From the NCBI GenBank assembly GCA_050084985.1, contig JBITNC010000001.1, positions 159,278,001 through 159,342,000 of the forward strand: a DNA stretch of 64,000 nt. Reading direction: 5' to 3'. This DNA comes from Nageia nagi. Lineage: Eukaryota; Pinophyta. Below, piece by piece: positions 46,801-58,332 of the stretch; position 1 is the first letter of the stretch, and every line of letters starts with the position of its first letter. Under the pieces are notes generated by a model. That model made no database searches, was not told the DNA's origin, and was given only the letters and a program-made list of their open reading frames with translations. The position numbers were made by a program, and so were the translations under genes.

Positions 46801-47500
46801 AAGAATATTTGTTGCATCAATGCCTCTACTTTCCTTACCTCATCTCTCCTCTCCTCTACTTGCCTCACCTCTTCTTTTTTGAGCTCCAAAATAAATTTCA
46901 AGTGCTAAGTCTTGATAGACATGTATTTTGCAAAATGTAGAAGAATAAACAAGATATACTTACTTGCACCAATGCATCTTTCTTTCCTTCTCTCTTCCCC
47001 TAAAAATTTGAAAACTCAAAATGGCTTGATAAATTTATAAGTGCATGCCTAAACTTCCCTATGCAAAATTTTAGTTTTGGTTCAATTCAAGGGGCATTTT
47101 AAATAGCCTTCTTATTATTTATGTGGGTGGTTGACCACCCCCTAGAAATTTCCTACATCATTTATTTATTTCTTCCCACCTATAAATTTCCCCACAAAAA
47201 GCACCACTAAAAAATCAAATGCAAGAAGATTAAAATTGTTGCCTCATAACTGCCTTAAATTGCCTACCTTTGAAGCCCATTTTTGGTCTAGTGGCATTTG
47301 CAATAGGGTTGAAAAGGAGATTCAAAACTCCTTTCCCACCCATATACTATTACTATAATATAATCTTTAACTGATTGGAGGGACATTCAAATCACTATTT
47401 ATAACATGAAGTAGGGGAATTTCTCATAGTTTTCTAGAGTTCCCAAAAACTTAATTATAACATATCAAAGGCCCTTACTTCAAAACTTTGGTACTTGAAT
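46801..47500. other. Spacer between PPR array and coding-like stretch
   Basis: Pyrimidine-rich plus strand near 46830-46880 and 46980-47000; otherwise AT-rich. No gene seen. Confidence 0.5.
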
Positions 47501-48006
47501 TTATTTATGCCCTTCATTATCAACCACTTTACAAAGAGTGTCCATGGGCCAAATATTTCCAACTCGTTTCTCTCCTTTGGTCAATCTAAAATCTCTTATA
47601 CCATAATTAGTTGTACCATCATCATATAAAATATCAAGTTCAAACATGAATCTATCTCCTTTTTTGGTTAATACCATTACAAAATCAAGTAATTTATTGT
47701 TATCCTTTTTGGAAATTATTACCATACTATTATGTTCATGTAAGCTCCAACCCTTATCTTTACCTCTAATGTACATTACCTTCAATGCTATAAAGACCAA
47801 GGATACCTCTATTTAGAGAATTATCATTACCTTTTATTCTCCATATTCCAACCTCTTCATCCATATCTAGATCTTCAACAATAGTCAACACTTTTAATGA
47901 CTTAGCACATTCACCTCCATTGTTCACATTCTAACTCATACCATTAGGTTCCATAACCATAAGTTCAAGTCACCATGCAAATTCTTTCACTATGAAAGTT
48001 AATCCC
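47501..48006 (-). pseudogene. Unrecognised coding-like remnant, part downstream of copia insertion
   Basis: I cannot assign a family. The minus strand has an open 99-codon frame (47800-47501) with WSLHEHNSMVIISKKDNNKL, FVMVLTKKGDRFMFELDILY and IRDFRLTKGEKRVGNIWPMD, ending in a stop. Just upstream, after a one-base frame change, another frame reads VNNGGECAKSLKVLTIVEDL, then DMDEEVGIWRIKG. It runs up to the copia target site, and the frame carries on at 58333 on the far side of the element. Codon-like composition over several hundred bases suggests a once-coding sequence. Confidence 0.4.
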
Positions 48007-48011
48007 ATTTT
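48007..48011 (+). other. Target-site duplication, left (ATTTT)
   Basis: ATTTT directly before the left LTR, identical to 58333-58337 directly after the right LTR. Confidence 0.9.
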
Positions 48012-48515
48012 TGTTAGAATAAATAATGCACTATTGTATATATTATTCTTTAGAAGGTATCTAAAGAAAAATATCTCTTCATCTTAGGTTACTCTTTAAA
48101 TAATACATTTAAATACTTAAAAGTATATTCAAACACCTTTTAAGTATTTGGTGAATAAAAAATAGAGAGATGGTTCTACTCTCAACCTCATGGGCATGAG
48201 AATGCACATCCCATATGTATAGGTTCTCTTCCTATAAATAGAGGGTTCCTCTTATGTATTTTCAACCTTTGTAGAAGCATATAAATGCTCTAAGCTTTTA
48301 GTAAGATAGGAATAGAGATCTTTGTAAGAGAGTTTTTGTGAGTTCTTGAGAAGTAATTAAGTTTAGATTTAGAGTGGATTACTCTCAATTTTGAGAGGAA
48401 TCATTTTATATTTTGTGTTATCTCTTGTGTGTGATTGCTTAATTGAGCTATAGAATAGGAGGATTCCATCCAAGGTGATATTGGATGGAGATAAAGAACT
48501 ACTTTATATCTTTCA
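48012..48515 (+). repeat. 5' LTR of plus copia element
   Basis: 504 bp from TGTTAGAATAAATAATGCA to TATATCTTTCA. A clear TATA box (CCTATAAATAGAGGG) lies at about 48230-48245. Confidence 0.93.
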
Positions 48516-48530
48516 TTTGGTATTAGATCA
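48516..48530 (+). other. Primer-binding site, tRNA-Met type
   Basis: TTTGGTATTAGATC follows the LTR, a mutated form of the TGGTATCAGAGC initiator tRNA site. Confidence 0.75.
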
Positions 48531-48580
48531 TCCCTTGAAGATCTTCCATTCATCTTGTGAGGTAAAATCATATTAAAAAA

Positions 48581-49480
48581 ATGGATGATTCTTTTTCACC
48601 AAAACACATCCTTGATGGTTCCAGTTATAGTACTTGGAAATCAAGGATGAAAGTAGAGCTTCATGCTTGTAAAATTTGGTAGAATGTTAGTGAAATTCAA
48701 GTTGCTTATACAAAAGCAAAGGCTTTAGATTTTTATAACAACAAGAATGAGTTGGCAACTTCTATGATTTCTTGAGCAATTTTAGATGAAGTCCTCATGA
48801 TCTCTAGTTCAACCTTTGCAAAAGAAGCTTGGGATCAACTTAAACAAATTTATCTTGGTACTAAGTTTTATAGAAGATTCACCATCCTCCAAAAGCTTTT
48901 TCAAACTTGTCAAGGGGAGTATGAGAGTGTGGTAATATTCTTAACCAAGATTATTAATCTAAGGAATCATCTTGTGGGTTGTGGTTGTAATTGGATTAAT
49001 GATAAATTTATATTTTTCATCATCCTACAAAGTATTTCATCCAATTTTAGCCGTTTTGTGATTGTCATTGAGATGAGGCTTGATGATGAAAATGAATCCT
49101 TCTCCTTAGATAATCTCTCTTAGGCTCCTATTAAAGCATAAATAAACTCTCAATAAGAAAGGTTTGGTGACTTCTACACCAAAAGATTACAACATTGATC
49201 TAGGAGCAACCAAGCCTCACTTCAAGAAGAAGTTAAAAAATCATAAGAAGTATTCTTATGTATCTCTCAAAGGGAATGTAAAGGAAAATGGCCACAAGCA
49301 TCATGGTAGGATCAAATTTGATGGGAATTGTAACTCTTGTGGTATCTATGGCAATAAAGAAAGTTCTTTCTTCCAGAAGAAGAAAGAGAAAAATAGAAAA
49401 GAGAAGGTAAACCACTTCAAAAGGAAGAAAAATAATAAAACTACTTATGTTTGTGCTCTTACTCCATGACTCATGCACAT
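48581..49480 (+). pseudogene. Copia gag remnant
   Basis: The ATG at 48581 opens MDDSFSPKHILDGSSYSTWK, the usual N terminus of copia Gag, followed by stops. The segment 48797-49123 keeps KEAWDQLKQIYLGTKF, RRFTILQKLFQTCQGEYESV and CNWINDKFIFFIILQSISSN, and 49164-49469 continues after a frameshift. The zinc knuckle reads CNSCGIYGNKESSFF, with His and the last Cys both lost. It parallels the gag of the minus element but is more broken. Confidence 0.88.
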
Positions 49481-50700
49481 ACAAATGATTAGATAGTTGA
49501 TTCAGGATGCACTAATCACATGTGCTTTGAAAAAGATAAATTTTAAAATTTTCATAAACATAGAAATAATGTAGTTGTGATTGGTGATAATTTAATTCTT
49601 GAAGTCCATGATATAGGAAGCATCTTAATGCATGGTAAAGTAATTGAAAATGTGCTATATGTTCCTAAGTTAAGAATTAATCTTCTATCAATCATTTAAA
49701 TGGAAAGAAAAGGATATTCCTTTGATTTTAATGCAAACTCATGGAGCATAAGGAAAGGATTGGCCACTTTCATGAAAGGCTCTATTAAAAATGATTTGTA
49801 CATTATTGATGAAGTACCTTCAAAAATATGTTGAACTACTAATGTTTTTTCTAAGGATAATATTTGGAATAAAATATTAGGCCATATCAACCATACAACT
49901 ATTCAACTCATGAAAAGTCAAAATCTTGTTGAAGGATTGCCTTCAATCTCACCTACCATTGGCCTTTGTGAATGCAAAATTTTGGGAAGGATAAAACAAC
50001 AACAGCAACTCAACTATTCCAATTGATTCATTCAGATTTAATAGGTCTATTTCAAGCTAAGTCACTTGGAGAAGCATCTTATATTCTTACTTTCATAAAT
50101 GATTTTAGTAGAATAACCTTTGGTTATCTACTTAAGCACAAAGATCAAACTTTTGACATGTTCAAAGAGTTCAAGGCATTGGATGAAAATAAAACCAATC
50201 TAAGAATCAAGATGGTAACATCATATAATGGGGGTGAGTATATTAGAAATGAGTTTAATAAATTTTGTGCTAGATGTGGAATCAAAAGATAATTCACTAT
50301 CTCTTTCATCCCATAATAGAATGGTGTTGTAGAAAGGAAGAATAGAATCATTATAGAAATGGCTAGATGCATGTTGAGCAATTTTCCTAAGTTTTTATGA
50401 GGTGAAGTTATGAGTATTGCTATTTACATCTTGAATAGGTATCCCATAAAAGTAGTTGAAGGTTAAACTCACTATGAGTTATGGATATGTAGGAAACCTA
50501 ATATTTCTTATTTAACGGTATTTGGTTGTGAAACTTGTTTCTATGTAGTTTTTGAGAAAAGGAGGAAGTTAGATGATAAATTAGAGAAGTGCATATTTAT
50601 TGATTATGATAGTCAACATCAAGGATATAAGCTTTACTCTTCCTCTTCAAAAGCAGTGTTTGTTTCTAGGGATGTTAATTTTAATGAAGATTCTTATGAT
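49481..50700 (+). pseudogene. Copia protease and integrase remnant
   Basis: The protease active site is intact as VDSGCTNHMCFEKDKF (~49497-49545). The pre-integrase stretch follows (MERKGYSFDFNANSWSIRKG ... ILGHINHTTIQLMKS). The integrase core (49972-50292) has LFQLIHSDLIG, with the first Asp. In TSYNGGEYIRNEF the second catalytic Asp (usually RSDNGGEY) is Tyr. VVERKN at ~50330 supplies the Glu. The C-terminal part has KPNISYLTVFGCETCFYVVF. A frameshift and stops also break it, so it could not integrate DNA. Confidence 0.87.
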
Positions 50701-50869
50701 CCCTATTCAAGTTAATACCTTGACAATTCATCTCCAAAAAGGCCTAAATAGTTGGACCTACCTTCAAAGAGGTCACTTCAAGAGCATAGTACTCCATCTC
50801 AATGAATCATTAGAAGTAAGACCTTAAATAAGTCTCTTCTTTCCAAAATTGAAGATCATAATGAACCTT

Positions 50870-51682
50870 CAACCTTTAAGGAATATTCTAAACATTCTTG
50901 TTGGATGGATGCAATGAAATTGGAATTTAAGGCTCTTATAAAAAATGGAACTTGGGACTTGATTCTATATCCCACTAAAAGGAATGCAATTGAAACAAAT
51001 AGGTTTACAAGGTTAAGAATAACTCAGATGGTGAAATTGAGAAATATAAGGCAAAGTTGGTAGCTAAAAGTTTTGCTCAAAAATATAGAGTTGATTATGA
51101 AGAAACCTTACTTCAGTTGCAAATATGGCTATAGTCAGATTGATTCTTTCCCTTTCAATAGCTCAAAGTTGGAAGGTATTCCAACTCAATGTGAAAATTG
51201 ATTTAGATGTTGAGATATACATACATAAGCTTAAAGGGTTTGTTGTGAAAGGAAAAGAGTCCCATGTGTGCAAGCTAAATAAGTTTTTATATGAACTTAA
51301 GCAAGCACCATGAGCTTGGTATAAAAAGATTTCAGGATACTTTATGACTATTAGGTTCTCCAAATGCTACTCAGATACAAATCTCTATGTGCTTAATGAA
51401 GAAAAATACTTGGTCTTGATTATTCTTTATGTTGATGATCTTTTGATTACAAGAAATAATATGATCATTATCAATGAATGCATTACCAAACTTAAGATAG
51501 AATATGAAATGATTGATCTTGGCCTCTTGCACTACTACCTTGGTATGCAAGGATATCTATGTAAAGATTGTATCTACCTTAGTTAATCCAAATATATTTT
51601 CAATATTTTGCAGAAGTTTAGAATGAACGAATGTAAGATTATAAATATTTTGGTTTCTCTTGGAATTAAGCTTGAGATAAAT
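50870..51682 (+). pseudogene. Copia reverse transcriptase, split by nested LTR element
   Basis: Includes CWMDAMKLEFKALIKNGTWD, then KLNKFLYELKQAP, then LIILYVDDLLITRNN (YVDD at ~51426-51440) and EYEMIDLGLLHYYLGMQG. These are the fingers/palm and connection motifs in the right order, with stops and frame changes. The frame is lost at 51683 where the LTR of the nested element begins, and the next domain continues at 56383. Confidence 0.9.
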
Positions 51683-52164
51683 TGTTAAAATTGTAATGTA
51701 ATATTGTGTAATATTTTCTTTAATGCAAAATTTACTTAATGCTTAAAGTATCATTAAATACCTTAAAGTATTCAAAGAATAAATATACAAAGAATAATAA
51801 ATATAAAAACACCTTTGACCTTACTTTTGGCTAAAAGAAAGGTTGAAAAATGGGTTTCTTCTTATAAATAGAGATATACCCTTCTCATTATACAACTTGA
51901 TGAAACATGGTAATGCTTATCTTATAGAGATGTTCTTGTAGGAGCTTTGTAGAAGAATTTTTAAAAATTTGTGAGAGAGTTATCTTGTGAAAAATAATAG
52001 AATGATGATTCAAAATGGATGTACTCTCAAAAGATGGAGGAACCACTATAAATGATATGTTATTTTTTGTGTGATTGATTATTGCTTTGCTAGAAGGATG
52101 AATGTTAGATTTGTTAGAAAAGTTTCAAGGTGATTTTGGTTTATAGAATCTTTTAATTCCATCA
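51683..52164 (+). repeat. 5' LTR of nested LARD-like element
   Basis: 482 bp from TGTTAAAATTGTAATG to AATTCCATCA. A TTATAAATAGAGATA box lies near 51863. Confidence 0.9.
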
Positions 52165-52179
52165 AGTGGTATCAGAGCC
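52165..52179 (+). other. Primer-binding site, perfect tRNA-Met
   Basis: AGTGGTATCAGAGCC immediately after the 5' LTR; TGGTATCAGAGCC is the exact complement expected for plant initiator tRNA-Met primed elements. Confidence 0.92.
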
Positions 52180-52656
52180 ATTCTTATGATAATCTCTTCA
52201 AATTTTTACTTGGTAATTTTGAGATAACTCTACTCAAATTTAAAGTATATCTAACCTCTAAACTTGTTTCAATTTTTTTTTTGGAACTTCAATGGTTAGT
52301 TTATTTCAATTTCTTATTTTGAAGTTAAAAATTGATATCTATACTAACATGTTTATGTTAGAGTAATTGGCTAGGATATAACATTTTTATGTTAGTAACA
52401 TGTTAGTAGTATTTGAAGTTAGATTTAACATATGGTATATGGGTAGAATCTAAGATCTTGAAAAAATTAGTGCTTTTACTCTTTTTTTACTAAGTTACAA
52501 GCTTACAAAATCTAATTTATGATTTTTGTAATAAAAGTTCTTTTTTAGTAAGAAAGTTAAAATATTATCTTGCTATATTAACAAAGGTTACAATTTTTTT
52601 GTAACAAGTATAGTTACAAAAGCTTGCAATGTTTTTTATATATGAAAAATTTAATG

Positions 52657-52660
<4 letters not shown>

Positions 52661-52716
<56 letters not shown>
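52661..52716. repeat. (TA)n microsatellite
   Basis: Fifty-six bases of TA dinucleotides inside the LARD interior. Confidence 0.95.
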
Positions 52717-52720
<4 letters not shown>

Positions 52721-52854
52721 TGTTACTAAATAAAGAAAAAAAATTCTCTATTTTTTTAATATTAAAAAAAAAGAATTTTATTATTATTTAAAAAAAATGG
52801 ACTTTTATTTTTATTGTTAAATAATAATTATTAATTTTTTTTTAAATACAATTT

Positions 52855-53215
52855 TTTTAAAGAAAAAAAGTTGCTTTTTTAATTTTAACATCTTTAATAT
52901 GAGTATTTTTTATCATTTTTTTTAAAATGAGAATCTTTAATGAGTTAAAAAAAGGAAAGATGGACTTTCTAATTTTTTAATGAGTTATTTTTTTAATTTT
53001 AACATCTTTAATATGAGCTTCTTTTATCCTTTTTAAAAAAAGGAAGAATCTTTAATGAGTTAAAAAAAAGGAAAGCTGGATTTTTTAATTTTTTTAGTGA
53101 GTTGTTTTTTTAATTTTAGCATCTTTAATATGAGCTCTTTTTATTTATTTTTTTAAAAAAGGAGAATATTTAATGAGTTAAAAAAAATAGATTTTTTAAT
53201 TTTTTAATGAGTTAA
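52855..53215 (+). repeat. ~110-bp tandem repeat in LARD interior
   Basis: Three units, each with TTTTTTAATTTTAACATCTT, TAATATGAG, then GAATCTTTAATGAGTTAAAA and GGAAAG.TGGA.TTT.TAATTT. The unit is T/A-rich with no coding potential. Confidence 0.8.
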
Positions 53216-54339
53216 ATTTAAATCCTAAACTCTTTTAAAGTATGATGCATTTTTTTAATGTAATTTTTAAGTAAAGATTTAAATTATTGATAATTATCTA
53301 TTTTTAAGCATAGACTAAATTGTAATTTATATGTATTTTTTAATATATAATTTTTTTTTATTTGCTAAATTCTCACCTTAGTGTAAAATTTATTTACTTA
53401 AATGCATAATCATTTCAAGTATAATAAACTTTTAAGGTAAAATTAGACTAATTTATCAAGTGAGATAAATTTTTGAAAGCAATATTTTTTTTATATAATG
53501 TCCAATACCTTGCAAATCACTTTAATTGCACACTTCATTTAATGCATTTTTTTCTTATGTTAATTTATGGCATTTTGTTATTATACTAATAAAGAAAAAA
53601 AGGAAAGTTGCATTATTATATAAAAATTTGTACCTGTTATACTTGGTTATGCACATTATATTGCTATTATATTTGGATGGTCAATTTATGCATATAATTA
53701 GCCTCCTTAGTTGAATGAAAACATATAGTGCTTAGAAGTGCATAATATAAAAATTTAGGTAAAAATTTCTTTTAAATTTCGATATGCACTATCCTTATTG
53801 GTTGCATTAATTTATATTGCAAAAATCTTAGTATGTTTAATGTGCATTGGATTATAAAATTGATGGTTGATATGGATAATTCTTATATGCATATTATTTG
53901 AAGTAAAAATTTATGCAATTTTTTTTCAAATTATCCTTATTTTTTTGATCCTATATTGGATGAAAACTTTTTGGTTAAGCATATATTCTTGTTTGTGCAT
54001 ATTGATCCTACGTTGTATAGAAAATTTTATGGTGAGCATAAATTCTTGTTGGAGTAAAATTTGTAAACTTTCTCAATATTGAAATTATTATACATTAATT
54101 CTCAAATATTTTTTGCACATTAGATAATATACTTGTTGGAGTGCAAAGTTTTAAATTTTTTTCATAAGATCTATTGAGAATAATTTACTATTGATTGATT
54201 TTGCATAAGAAAAATCTTTGCTTTAAAATAAAAGTGTACAAATACCTTTAGGAAGTGTACATTCATTCCTTCATTTGTAGAGATTAGTAATTACAACATA
54301 TTTTTTTTAATAAAAGTTACTCTTAAAGGGGGGTATAAA

Positions 54340-55085
54340 ATCTAAAAATACTTCTATGTTTAAAAATATTCATAGATTAATACCTCTATATTTTCATATT
54401 TTAGAAGAATATCCATGTTTATGGATTGATGCTATTATACTTTCATAGTTGGAAAGTTTATCTATGTTTATGGATTAATACCATTATACTTTTTTATTTA
54501 AAATTTTTATCCATGATAATGGATTGATTGCCACATTGCTATTTGTTAGCAAATTGTAGTAGATAAAGTAGTTAAAAAGGTTCACCCTTTTCTATGACTA
54601 CATTGTTGGAGTGGTTAAAAAGGTTCAATCTTCTCCATGATTGCACATTATTGGAGCAGTTAAAAAGTTTTTTCTTCTCTAAAATTGCAATTATTTGATA
54701 AAATAGATTAATGCTACCAAATTTTATTATATGCATCTTAACTAGTAACATAGTCAAGTTGGTATTTTATGGCTTATGTATCTTAACATGGTAATCAAGA
54801 TGGTATTTTGTAATTTATCTTTCACGTATGCTACAATATTATTGGAGTACTTAAACTTTCAAATTAATATATTTTTAAATAGATAAGAACTTATGTATGT
54901 GGTTTATATTTTATTTTGTAAATCTTGATTTTATGTTTGATCAAATTGGCATTTGTAGCTTATGCTTTATTTTGTAAATCTTAACTTTGTGTTTGATCAA
55001 ATTGGCATTTGTAGCTTATGATTTATTTTGTAAATCTTAGCTTTGTGTTTGAGCAAGTTGGTATTTGTGGTTTATACATCTTGAT
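54340..55085 (+). repeat. Three successive minisatellites in LARD interior
   Basis: First, ~54360-54540: units around TTTATGGATTAATACCATTA (~60 bp). Second, ~54565-54690: units around GGAGTGGTTAAAAAGGTTCA (~60 bp). Third, ~54905-55080: units around TTATTTTGTAAATCTTAACT with an exact 56-bp period (markers 54913, 54969, 55025). Each set is short and unrelated to the next. Confidence 0.75.
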
Positions 55086-55583
55086 TTAGTTAAATGGTTA
55101 TAACTTTAAAAAATTTGACTTAATAATTTAGTTAAGATGACATTTGATCATTTGTGATATGATTAAGATAACATGGTCACATAAGTAATTGTTTGGTAAA
55201 GTTATCAACAAAAGAAAGAATTAAATTATAAAATATTATGATGTAATAAAATTTTCATATACCTTCAACAAAGATAAAATAATGATCTAAAATAAATAAA
55301 CATAAAAATCAAAAATCAAATTTTATTTTGATAAAGATTGATGATATTTTTTATATCATTGGTTAAGAATGCATTTATATCATTTGATTGATTATGCATC
55401 TGATAGTATTGGCACATATGATATTATTGATATCATGTTATGGTTGATACATTTTATTTAATATGCACATGTGATATATAGTTGATGATGTATTTCATCT
55501 TTGTTGTTGTGCATATATGATGATTTGATATTTTTGATCAATTTATAGATTATATCTATCTTATATGAGTATATATGATGTAT

Positions 55584-55909
55584 CTAATTGATCTTGTTTA
55601 TTATTTGCTTGTAGCTTGTAGGTTCTTGAGATTGCAGGTTACTTTAGGTATGCAAGCTCATAGAAGCTCATCATATCAACATGTTGTTGAATGACTACTC
55701 TTATATAAAGAAACTATTTTTTAATTAATAATTGTATTGTAAAACTATTTTTTAAAATGGTTAAGTACTTGAACCATTTTAGAACCAACTATATTCTATT
55801 ATTTTTTCAAATATGTAAAAAGTTTTCAACTTCACTTGTATCTTTATGGAGAACTCTCTCTTAATCTTTCTCTTTTCTACTCTTTACCCAATATTGCATT
55901 AAAAAGAAG
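55584..55909 (+). other. 3' block of LARD shared with host copia element
   Basis: Parallels 57511-57825 including GGTTACTTTAGGTATGCAAG, the CATATCAACATGTTGTTGAA block, ATTGTATTGTAAAACTATTT and the terminal CCCAATATTGCATTAAAAAG just before the LTR. The final purine tract GCATTAAAAAGAAG is a mutated copia polypurine tract. Confidence 0.82.
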
Positions 55910-56382
55910 TGTTTGAAGTTGTAATGTAATATTTTTTTTTAATATAAAATTTATTTAATGCTTAAAGTATCTTTAGATACCTTAAAGCATTAAGAGAATA
56001 AATATAGATAGAGGAATAAATATAGAAACACTTTTAACCTGACCCTTTGGTAAAACAAAAGTTAAAAGATGGGTTTCTTCTTATAAATAGAGAAGTACCT
56101 CTCTCATTATGCTACTTGATAAAGCATGGTAATGCTTTTCTTGTAGAGATGTGCTTGTAGGAACTTTGTAAAAGAATTTTTGAGAATTTGTAGGAAAGTT
56201 ATCTTATAATAAATAATAGAATGATGGTTCAAAGTGAATGTACTCCCAAGAGATAGAGGAACCATTATATATGATATGTTATTTTTTTATGATTGATTAT
56301 TATTTTGCTAAAAGGATGAATGCTAGATTTGTTAGAGAAGCATCAAGATGATCTTGATTTATGAAATCCTTCAATTCTATCA
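55910..56382 (+). repeat. 3' LTR of nested LARD-like element
   Basis: 473 bp starting TGTTTGAAGTTGTAATG and ending AATTCTATCA. It is paired with 51683-52164 at clear but imperfect similarity. Confidence 0.9.
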
Positions 56383-57036
56383 CAAACTCTACTTCTTAGT
56401 TAGAAGATGCTACTGCATATAGGCAACTTATTAGTAATCTTCTTTATTTGACTATCTCTAGATAAGATATTACCTATGCAATGAATTTAATAGCATAATT
56501 TATGCAAAATCCATATATTGAGCATCTTAATGTTGCCAAGAATATCTTGAGGTATATTATGGGCACTAAAGATCCTTCCCTAAAATCTACCAAGTTACCT
56601 TCCTTTTTTCTTTCAAGGTTCTCTAATTATGACTATGGGGATGACAAAAATGATAGAAAATATACTTCTGCTTATGTGTCTAATATTAGTTTTGGTGCTA
56701 TCTCTTGGTCCTCTAAGAAACAACCTATAGTCACTCTATCTACCACAAGAGAAAAATATTAAGCTATCATAGTTATGGCCCATGAAGCTATTTTGCTTTG
56801 CCATGTTTTGAAAGAAATTAGGTTTGAACAATTTGATCCATATTAGATTTTTTTAGATAATAAGTCAGCTATTACTTTGGAAAAGAACCCTATGTATCAT
56901 CAATGAACCAAACATGTATAAATCCAAGCCCATTTCATAAAGGAGAAGGTTTTAGATGGCACTTTGCAGCTGTAGTATTGTCTATCAAATAAAAACTTCA
57001 TTGATTTGTTCACCAAACCTCTTTTTGAAGCTTAAT
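56383..57036 (+). pseudogene. Copia RNase H region, resumed after nested element
   Basis: Continues with LEDATAYRQLISNLLYLTIS, then (56502-56762) IEHLNVAKNILRYIMGTKDP, RFSNYDYGDDKNDRKYTSAY and SWSSKKQPIVTLSTTREKY. It goes on to MAHEAILLCHVLKEIRFEQF, LDNKSAITLEKNPMYH and NFIDLFTKPLFEA with a stop near 57034. Frequent single stops, but the domain order is complete. Confidence 0.9.
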
Positions 57037-57461
57037 TATGTAAGATTCATGGGTCTCTTGGATTGGTGATGTTACCCTAAAGGGGGAGTGAAGTTTGAAG
57101 GTTGAATTTTTCTTATTGCATTCATGTTTATGATGACAATTTCACTCTTAAGATAATTCATTTTAATTATATAGTGTTGATCTTTGTGTGTGCACTCTCT
57201 TATACTTCATTTGTGAGGAACTTATTTAAATTATCCATATGTAAGAGACTTATTTAAAATATATGATATTATGGGCACTATTTAGTTATCCATGTGTGAG
57301 GAACTAGTATGTGCATATATTTTAGTCTTTGATGTTGATCAACACATATCTTATTTATATAGCATGTGACTATATGTTGGCTTAGCATCTTTTTATGACT
57401 TATAATGCACCATTATATGATCACTTTATGGATGACATGACTTGGCTCATATATCTTATGT

Positions 57462-57515
<54 letters not shown>

Positions 57516-57825
57516 GATCTTATTATGAGCTTCTTGTAACTTGCATATTGCTTCTAAATATTATAGGTTACTTTGGGTATGCAAGCTCATCATATCAACA
57601 TATTTTTGAATGATTACTACTTGTACTATGAAACCATTTATGGTTGATGATTATTGTATTGTAAACTATTTTTTCAAATGGTTATGTAGTTGAGTCTTAT
57701 CTAGATTTTATTACTTCTCAAGATGTCAAGTTCTCATCTTCAATTGTATTCTTATGGAGGAGAACTCTCTTACACTCTCTTCCTATCTTCTCTTCTCTCT
57801 ACCCCAATATTGCATTAAGGTGGAG
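57037..57825 (+). other. 3' non-coding extension with two polypurine tracts
   Basis: An excellent purine tract, CCCTAAAGGGGGAGTGAAG, lies at 57077-57095 soon after the RNase H stop. The real 3' LTR starts only at 57826, after a second tract (GCATTAAGGTGGAG, 57812-57825). Between them is non-coding DNA with a (TA)n run at 57465-57512 and blocks shared with the LARD and with the minus copia element. Confidence 0.75.
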
Positions 57826-58332
57826 CATTAAAATAAATAATGCATTATTGTATATATTATTCTTTAGAAGGTATCTAAAGAATAATATCTCTTCTTCTTA
57901 GGTTACTCTCTAAATAATACACTTAAGTACTTAAAAGTATATTCAAACACCTTCCAAGTATTTGGTGAATAAAAAATAGAGATATGGTTCTACACTCAAC
58001 CTTATGGGCATGAGGATGCACATCCCATGTGCATAGGTTCTCTTATTATAAATAGAGGGGTTCCTCTTATGTATTCTCAATCTTTGTAGAAGCATAGAAA
58101 TGCTTTAAGCTTGTAGTGAGATAGGAAGAAAAATCTTTGTAAGAGATTTCTTGTGAGTTCTTAAGAAGTAATTAAGTTTAGATTTAGAGGGGAGTACTCT
58201 AAATTTTGATAGGAAACACTATATATTTTATTTTATCTCTTGTGTGTGATTGCTTACTTGAGCTATAGAATAGAAGGATTCCATCTAAAGTGATCTTAGG
58301 TGGAGATAAAGAACTAAGTTTTATCTCTTTCA
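57826..58332 (+). repeat. 3' LTR of plus copia element
   Basis: 507 bp paired with 48012-48515. Its first two bases are CA where the left copy has TG, and a further G-to-A change follows (CATTAAAAT against TGTTAGAAT). Ends CTCTTTCA, followed by ATTTT. Confidence 0.92.

Larger units (their letters stand above)
51683..56382 (+). mobile_element. LARD-like non-autonomous LTR element nested in copia
   Basis: LTRs 51683-52164 and 55910-56382 are direct repeats of ~480 bp. The primer site AGTGGTATCAGAGCC at 52165-52179 is a perfect initiator tRNA-Met match. The 3.7 kb interior has no gag or pol motif in any frame, only tandem repeats and AT-rich DNA. That fits a large retrotransposon derivative that uses proteins made elsewhere. 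The left flank TAAAT and right flank CAAAC share only AAA, so the duplication is decayed. The last ~325 bp before its 3' LTR are homologous to the equivalent region of the host copia element. Confidence 0.85.
48012..58332 (+). mobile_element. Copia LTR retrotransposon, plus strand, carrying a nested LTR element
   Basis: LTRs 48012-48515 and 57826-58332 are flanked by perfect 5-bp repeats. The interior has primer site, gag, protease, integrase, reverse transcriptase and RNase H in copia order, all broken by stops. A second LTR element (51683-56382) splits the reverse transcriptase/RNase H region; without it the element is about 5.6 kb. The 3' part has an extra ~0.7 kb between RNase H and LTR. 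It belongs to the same family as the minus element at 38193-46004 by gag, RNase H and 3' region. Confidence 0.93.
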
